Assembly: GCA_032622095.1 (NCBI GenBank)
Contig: CP136069.1
Location: 169,936,394-170,000,393 of the forward strand
DNA length: 64,000 bases
Direction of reading: 5' to 3'
Origin: Siphonodentalium dalli
Taxonomy: Eukaryota > Mollusca > Scaphopoda > Gadilida > Siphonodentaliidae
The translations under genes were made by a program, and so were the position numbers. The notes under the pieces are model-generated. The model did not search any database, had not been told where the DNA came from, and saw nothing but the letters and a program-made list of their open reading frames with translations. Shown one piece after another: positions 60,801-64,000 of the stretch (positions are counted from its first letter, which is position 1; every line of letters starts with the position of its first letter).

Positions 60801-61861
60801 TTACTCTGTGCAACACTTGTGCCATCAATGAGAACGAGGCATGTAACCATTCAGAAGAAGATCGAGCTATAACCGGAGTGTGGACCACGCCAGAATTATT
60901 CAAAGCAATGGATGTTGGCTACAAAATACTTGATGTGTACCAAATTTGGCATTGGACAGATTGGACAGATGAAATATACAAATCCTATATCGATAAACAT
61001 CTAAAGATCAAACAGGAATGTAGTGGTTATCCATTTGGTGTTGAGACAGAAGAACAGAAACAAAAGTTTGTACAGGATTATTATGCAGCTGAGGGTATAA
61101 AATTGGAGAACATCGAGAAGAATCCAGGAAAACGTCAAATATCTAAAATTATGATTAATTGTATATGGGGTAAGAATGCACAAAGAAATCTTATGTCAAA
61201 AACAGAGTATGTGGATAAACCATCACGTTATTTTGAATTGCTTACTAGTAACAATATAATTGTTCAAAATGTTACACTTCTTGATGGTGACAAATTCATT
61301 CTGGTAAATTATGTTGACATCTTAGATAATATTGAACCTCATCATTCAGCAAATGTTGTTGTTGCTTCTTTTGTTACAGCGTATGCAAGATTACAATTGT
61401 ATAAAGTTTTAGAAAAACTTGGAGATAGAGTGCTGTATTTTGATACAGACAGCTGTATGTATGTCAGTGATCCATCAAAGAAGAACATCAAAACTATCGA
61501 AGGAAGATTGGGGAAATGGAGCGACGAACATCCAGATGCAAAGATTGTCAAATTTGTTGGACTTGGGCCAAAGAACTACGGATATGAATACATCAAAGAT
61601 GGGAGAAGATACACCAAATGTAAGGTAAAAGGTATCACTCTTGATTACAGCACAAGTCAAAAAGTTAATTTTGAAACAATGGTACAATGTGTTAATGATC
61701 GTGAAAATTTCAAAACTGTTGTTGAGTATCCTTCCAGAATTAAAAGACAAAAGAACCATCAATTGATTAGTGAGTGTCAAACCAAAACTTTCAGATCGGT
61801 GTACACAAAACGAAAACTCGTCAATGGTATTCATACATACCCATACGGATGGAGATGTTGA
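57788..61861 (+). CDS. polB: Family B DNA polymerase of Polinton/adintovirus type
   Basis: 1357 residues. Order: shared basic N-terminus (1-32); four 12-residue acidic repeats METDEAESEESD (about 34-81); N-terminal domain typical of these elements (about 100-260); Cys/His cluster from C392 to about 500 with several C-x2-C pairs; 3'-5' exonuclease motifs FFDFEC (D518, E520), IAHNAQGYD (D595) and YCKSD (Y716, D720); an insertion with MNGCLFHGCPKCY (830-842) resembling a Vsr-like nuclease fold; polymerase motifs A DVCSLYP (D941), B K1120-x3-N1124-x3-GK and C DTDS (D1219, D1221). All catalytic residues are present. It should replicate linear element DNA, probably protein-primed, in the nucleus. 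Complete, no frameshift. Confidence 0.95.
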   Translation: MFKRIKRPVSDDSASEEDIVRKRPRPAVIEESEMETDEAESEESDMETDEAESEESDMETDEAESEESDMETDGGGSEESSSDGQIGRGRRQNREIGGKRKRSLASERVVFNPTKYFKLELNSEKFSRKFKSASRQFGVKFEKFTDPIENIPEIFEKLTEELKQKCSANEKTRIRVTINHPGLDMNIFIPFTKASELNGETLMDNIQNVVQSNADFTIHDSALNFEIFVTDIPEGGTRHSLHYGPFADKNKLTKVKRSIVRIENADDVMCMARSIVVGMCKADSDGSACWSKKWKRIRQSIYTAQTDAAKNLLNRAGIPHDTVCSINEFHKIQEILYPEYVVKIHNEFSGAGFLFEPAEMCSESKCVHIYYNNNHFDTITSIKGFLGTSYYCEFCDIGFKSRGDHRCRFVCACWSLTQCNFTNLVKCRTCRRSFRSKSCFDNHLKTEGKQKRKICDLVQLCNICDEEFLINKSNRHICAGLKKCKHCKEIVEADHRCYIPKYESPEKKPAKIPYVFFDFECRQDTGVHIPNFCVAHTACGDCMCKPIEEKCETCGPDSREFVFKGDNVLTDFTNWLFHQDHKGCVAIAHNAQGYDAQFLLQALIQSGIHKPELIMNGNKILSLKCNSVKVIDSLSFLMMPLSKFPQTFQLNEMAKGHFPHWANSPKFQNYIGPYLACDYYKPDKMSVENREKFFEWYNEKIENYAIFNFQEEIEKYCKSDVDILRRGCGKFRKYILETEQIDPFIESITLAQVCNLAWRKNSMPEKTIGIIPDGGYPCAKNYSMKAIRWLQHISLSRMITIKHALNGGEIKIGGHYVDGYEEATRTVFEMNGCLFHGCPKCYNNRQYKNPYTMLTMEELYTRTQQKKDELESLGYRVESIWEHQIDERMKSDVKFKQQMESFYKHRDPILPREALFGGRTNAIKLYEEIDQDSTKEIKFIDVCSLYPFCNKYKFYPVGHPEILSQEQIDQEHIRDYAGLVKCTILPPSKLYIPVLPIHCNKKMVFTLCNTCAINENEACNHSEEDRAITGVWTTPELFKAMDVGYKILDVYQIWHWTDWTDEIYKSYIDKHLKIKQECSGYPFGVETEEQKQKFVQDYYAAEGIKLENIEKNPGKRQISKIMINCIWGKNAQRNLMSKTEYVDKPSRYFELLTSNNIIVQNVTLLDGDKFILVNYVDILDNIEPHHSANVVVASFVTAYARLQLYKVLEKLGDRVLYFDTDSCMYVSDPSKKNIKTIEGRLGKWSDEHPDAKIVKFVGLGPKNYGYEYIKDGRRYTKCKVKGITLDYSTSQKVNFETMVQCVNDRENFKTVVEYPSRIKRQKNHQLISECQTKTFRSVYTKRKLVNGIHTYPYGWRC

Positions 61862-61877
61862 GTCATTTCATGTCAAG

Positions 61878-62474
61878 ATGTTGGCAGGAGTAGTACCTCC
61901 AGAAATTGCTGAGAAGATTTATGGATATTTGGTGGCACAGTCAACGCTTATTCCAGAGATAAAGAAGGAATTACAAGAAGTCTGGTTTGAAAGAGAAAAG
62001 AAAGCAATACTACGATGCTGTGATGTCGGCGAATGTTTACAGAGATTGGCCTATCTTGAGTCAAGTATATCTTCTCATTTCTCTCAAAAATATATTGAAT
62101 TATTTATTAAATTCAAAACATTTTTTCTCATTGAAAAAATATCTGATTTTTGGACATTTGGTGGTGATCAACACCATTTAGATATAGATTTAGGAACTTT
62201 TGATGAACATGACTATATTCATTATACAAAGTATGAAGATCATTTTCCTCTTGCTGGGGGAACTTTTGAATCAGATCCTAGGATCTATGGGTATTTGTTA
62301 ACAAAAACAATGTCAACATATGCAAAAATTCAAAACATTTTGGGGGATGATTTTTTTATTTACAGAACAAAGTACAGAAGAATAGAAGACTATGATAATT
62401 GGATTATTGAAATGTATGGAAATGTTTACAGCTTTGGAGATTTCTCTTTAAGAACTAAATTCACACGTCGTTAA
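61878..62474 (+). CDS. Gene F: unknown protein after polymerase
   Basis: 198 residues from the ATG at 61878 (MLAGVVPPEIAEKIYGYLVA). An in-frame ATG at 61770 would overlap the polymerase by about 90 bases and add 36 residues with a low-complexity start, so I prefer the internal start, without certainty. Mixed acidic and aromatic composition, several predicted helices (SSHFSQKYIELFIKFKTFFL) and a Cys pair RCCDVGEC near residue 45. No signal peptide or family recognised. Lies between polB and the packaging ATPase on the same strand with 16- and 33-base gaps. Confidence 0.7.
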   Translation: MLAGVVPPEIAEKIYGYLVAQSTLIPEIKKELQEVWFEREKKAILRCCDVGECLQRLAYLESSISSHFSQKYIELFIKFKTFFLIEKISDFWTFGGDQHHLDIDLGTFDEHDYIHYTKYEDHFPLAGGTFESDPRIYGYLLTKTMSTYAKIQNILGDDFFIYRTKYRRIEDYDNWIIEMYGNVYSFGDFSLRTKFTRR

Positions 62475-62507
62475 GTTCACTCTCTGATTAGACATCAAAG
62501 TGACAAC

Positions 62508-63158
62508 ATGGAAGAATCTTTACTTTTCCAACATCCGTGTAATTTCTTTATCAGCGGACCTAGTGGATCAGGTAAAACAGAATTTGTTAAAAAAGTTATT
62601 GAATTTAAACACGATTTATTCCAAACACCACCAAAGAAAATAGTTTGGTGTTACAAAGAATGGCAAGACACATACAATCGTATAAAAGAAATTGATAACG
62701 TTAAGTTTATCGATGGTATTCCAGACGATGATGAGGAAATTGTATCAGATAAATCATTTCCTCATCTTGTTGTTTTCGATGACATGATGGGGGAACAAGA
62801 TGAAGACAAAATAATGCTTTGGTTTACTAGAAAAGGTCATCATCGAAATGCTTCAATAATTTACATTACTCAAAACATGTTCCAAAAATCAAAAAGTAGC
62901 AGAACTATAAGTTTGAATGCACACTACATGGTTTTATTTCAAAGCGTTCGAGATAAAAATCAAATAAAAGTTTTGGCTCATCAAATGCAAACCAATCATT
63001 TGAAACAAGCATACGAAGATGCAACTTCAATAAATCATGGATATATTTTAGTAGATTTTCATCCTAGAACAGAAAATTATTTGCGAATTAGAACTGATAT
63101 TTTCCATAAATGGTTGACAGCTAATGACCGAGGTCCTGTCATATATTCAAAAGTATAA
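62508..63158 (+). CDS. FtsK/HerA-type genome packaging ATPase
   Basis: 216 residues. Walker A GPSGSGKT at 17-24, Walker B HLVVFDD ending at D91-D92, then a motor motif region RKGHHRNASIIYITQN. Length and motif spacing match the A32-like packaging ATPases of Polintons and adintoviruses, which pump genome DNA into the capsid. The GHHRN, SLNAHYMVLF and DATS..HGY signatures seen here are characteristic of that group. Complete ORF with ACAACATGG start context. Its presence implies a capsid-encoding element. Confidence 0.9.
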   Translation: MEESLLFQHPCNFFISGPSGSGKTEFVKKVIEFKHDLFQTPPKKIVWCYKEWQDTYNRIKEIDNVKFIDGIPDDDEEIVSDKSFPHLVVFDDMMGEQDEDKIMLWFTRKGHHRNASIIYITQNMFQKSKSSRTISLNAHYMVLFQSVRDKNQIKVLAHQMQTNHLKQAYEDATSINHGYILVDFHPRTENYLRIRTDIFHKWLTANDRGPVIYSKV

Positions 63159-63192
63159 ATTCAGTTGTTGTTATTTTTTTCATTTTAGAACC

Positions 63193-63429
63193 ATGTCGTC
63201 CACCGAGATGTTTAGTCGTGATGAACTGTCACAAATTATAAATTTCTTCACTTTTGCAGCTGAATTATTTCTTGAAAATGATTGGAAATTACCATCACAG
63301 ACAAAAAAGTTTTTTCAGAGAAATAAAAATGTTCTTAAAAAAATCTCTGATCGATCAACTGATATGGAAACAAAACGCGTATTAATTTTACAAATTAATG
63401 TGGTAGTGGGTTTCTTGGAGGAGTTTTAA
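63193..63429 (+). pseudogene. Gene G, 5' part: small helical and basic protein, frame-shifted
   Basis: 78 residues from MSSTEMFSRDELSQI. A pyrimidine-rich TTTTTTTCATTTTAG just before AACCATG could be a splice acceptor. The end, KNVLKKISDRSTDMETKRVL, is like the basic segment that in Polinton/adintovirus-type small proteins is followed by a glycine-rich hydrophobic stretch. Here the frame ends in FLEEF, while another frame over the same DNA (from 63399) reads GSGFLGGVLIRSLLKN. A 1- or 2-base indel near 63385-63405 therefore appears to split one gene. Confidence 0.6.
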
Positions 63430-63782
63430 TTAGAAGTCTTTTGAAAAATTCATTTGAACAAACTGGTAGACAATCTAAAAGTAAATCAAAGGTTTCTCCA
63501 AAACGTTCAAAGATTACTCGGAAGCAAACACAACAAAGAGGTAATCAAAAAGAATCTAAACGTAAAACAAAGCTTTCTCTAAATCATTCAAAGTTTACAC
63601 CGATGCAAACTCAACAAAATCAACATTCTAAATTTACACCTATACCTTCTCAGCAGAACCCTCAACATCAACCGTTACAAAAAAAACCAGTTATTGATCT
63701 TGAATTTTCAAAATTTATGCCGTTGTCTGATGCATCGAAATCTGCATTCGAAGCTTTAGAATGGTTCAATCCGAAAAGATAA
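63399..63782 (+). pseudogene. Gene G, 3' part: glycine-hydrophobic stretch plus basic Gln/Lys-rich tail
   Basis: Open from 63399 with no ATG near its start. Begins GSGFLGGVLIRSLLKN, then Ser/Lys-rich KSKSKVSPKRSKITRKQT, two SKFTP-x-QQN repeats and a C-terminal DLEFSKFMPLSDASKSAFEA. Probably a minor virion or DNA-binding protein, by analogy only. The missing start and its overlap with the previous frame point to a frameshift or an unrecognised splice. Confidence 0.6.
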
Positions 63783-63838
63783 AAGATGAAACATATAATT
63801 TTTCTGCTCATTTTGAGACAACTACTTAGACTGTGAAG

Positions 63839-64000
63839 ATGCCTTCAAAAACTAAGAGCCGGAAAGCACCGCTGATAAAAAATATGATGAGTTGATTGTT
63901 GCAATGAGTAAAGTTCCATCTGCATATAAAAAGAAAATGATCAACGATGCTCCGAAACAAGTGATGGATTGCATTTCAGAATGTTGTCAAAATCTTTTAA
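63839..64000 (+). pseudogene. Gene H: start of a second small structural-type protein, frameshift, cut by window edge
   Basis: The ATG at 63839 opens MPSKTKSRKAP but stops within about 18 codons. Another frame over the same bases is open to the edge and reads YDELIVAMSKVPSAYKKKMI, then PKQVMDCISECCQNLL, similar to small proteins found next to capsid genes in Polinton-like elements. The frames meet at the run of six A at about 63878, so a one-base loss there is the simplest break. An ATG at 63904 could start a shorter product. Confidence 0.5.

Larger units (their letters stand above)
53343..64000 (+). mobile_element. Polinton/adintovirus-type element, left part (incomplete)
   Basis: Coding density, gene overlap and content change abruptly here: protein-primed type family B polymerase, FtsK/HerA packaging ATPase, zinc-knuckle protein and small genes. 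The left end is probably at the 53347-53631 palindrome; AGTAAT at 53343 fits the AG start usual for Polintons, which is weak support. The right end, integrase, protease and capsid genes are not in the window. Genes A to E lie as two divergent pairs plus a third divergent promoter shared with the polymerase. Large genes are intact, but frameshifts occur near the right edge. Confidence 0.8.

Overview
The window is AT-rich nuclear DNA from an animal, most likely a marine invertebrate; a mollusc or another lophotrochozoan is a guess. Supporting signs are spliced genes, a LINE tail, a probable Penelope-like relic, B-box repeats, many foldback elements and long micro- and minisatellites. There are no bacterial operons and no CRISPR array.

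From 1 to about 53.3 kb the host DNA is gene-poor. The only host protein genes I can support are two minus-strand paralogues of a two-domain GNAT acetyltransferase. GNAT-1 has exons 20871-20691 and 15004-14271; GNAT-2 has exons 45981-45798 and 40681-39957. Both are split by one phase-1 intron at the same codon, and each intron holds kilobases of tandem repeats: a CCATTACCACTA-type microsatellite in GNAT-1 and a 31-bp minisatellite in GNAT-2. The rest is repeats. These include a TTAA-flanked nested foldback MITE, a family full of paired TGACCTTGA/TCAAGGTCA motifs, B-box elements, a 1.8-kb nested foldback and several single hairpin elements.

From about 53.34 kb to the window end lies the left part of an integrated Polinton/adintovirus-type element. 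It begins at a 285-bp palindrome of 30-bp repeats. Next come two divergent pairs of small genes (A/B and C/D), then a CCHC zinc-knuckle gene (E) head-to-head with a full-length family B DNA polymerase. After these are an unknown gene (F), an FtsK/HerA-type packaging ATPase and small basic structural-type genes that carry frameshifts. Capsid, protease and integrase genes are not seen and would lie past the right edge.

The most unusual observation is in the A-D block. All four small genes end in a sequence matching the animal replication-dependent histone mRNA 3' stem-loop (GGCCCTTTTCAGGGCC, in the best case followed by ACCCA), with purine-rich DNA downstream. One gene has a second stem-loop carrying a compensatory base-pair change. 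The four genes also share near-identical divergent promoters although their proteins are unrelated. This suggests a four-gene regulon that uses the host histone mRNA machinery, possibly for S-phase expression. Gene E and the polymerase instead share a roughly 205-bp inverted repeat that covers promoter, leader and the first 32 codons.
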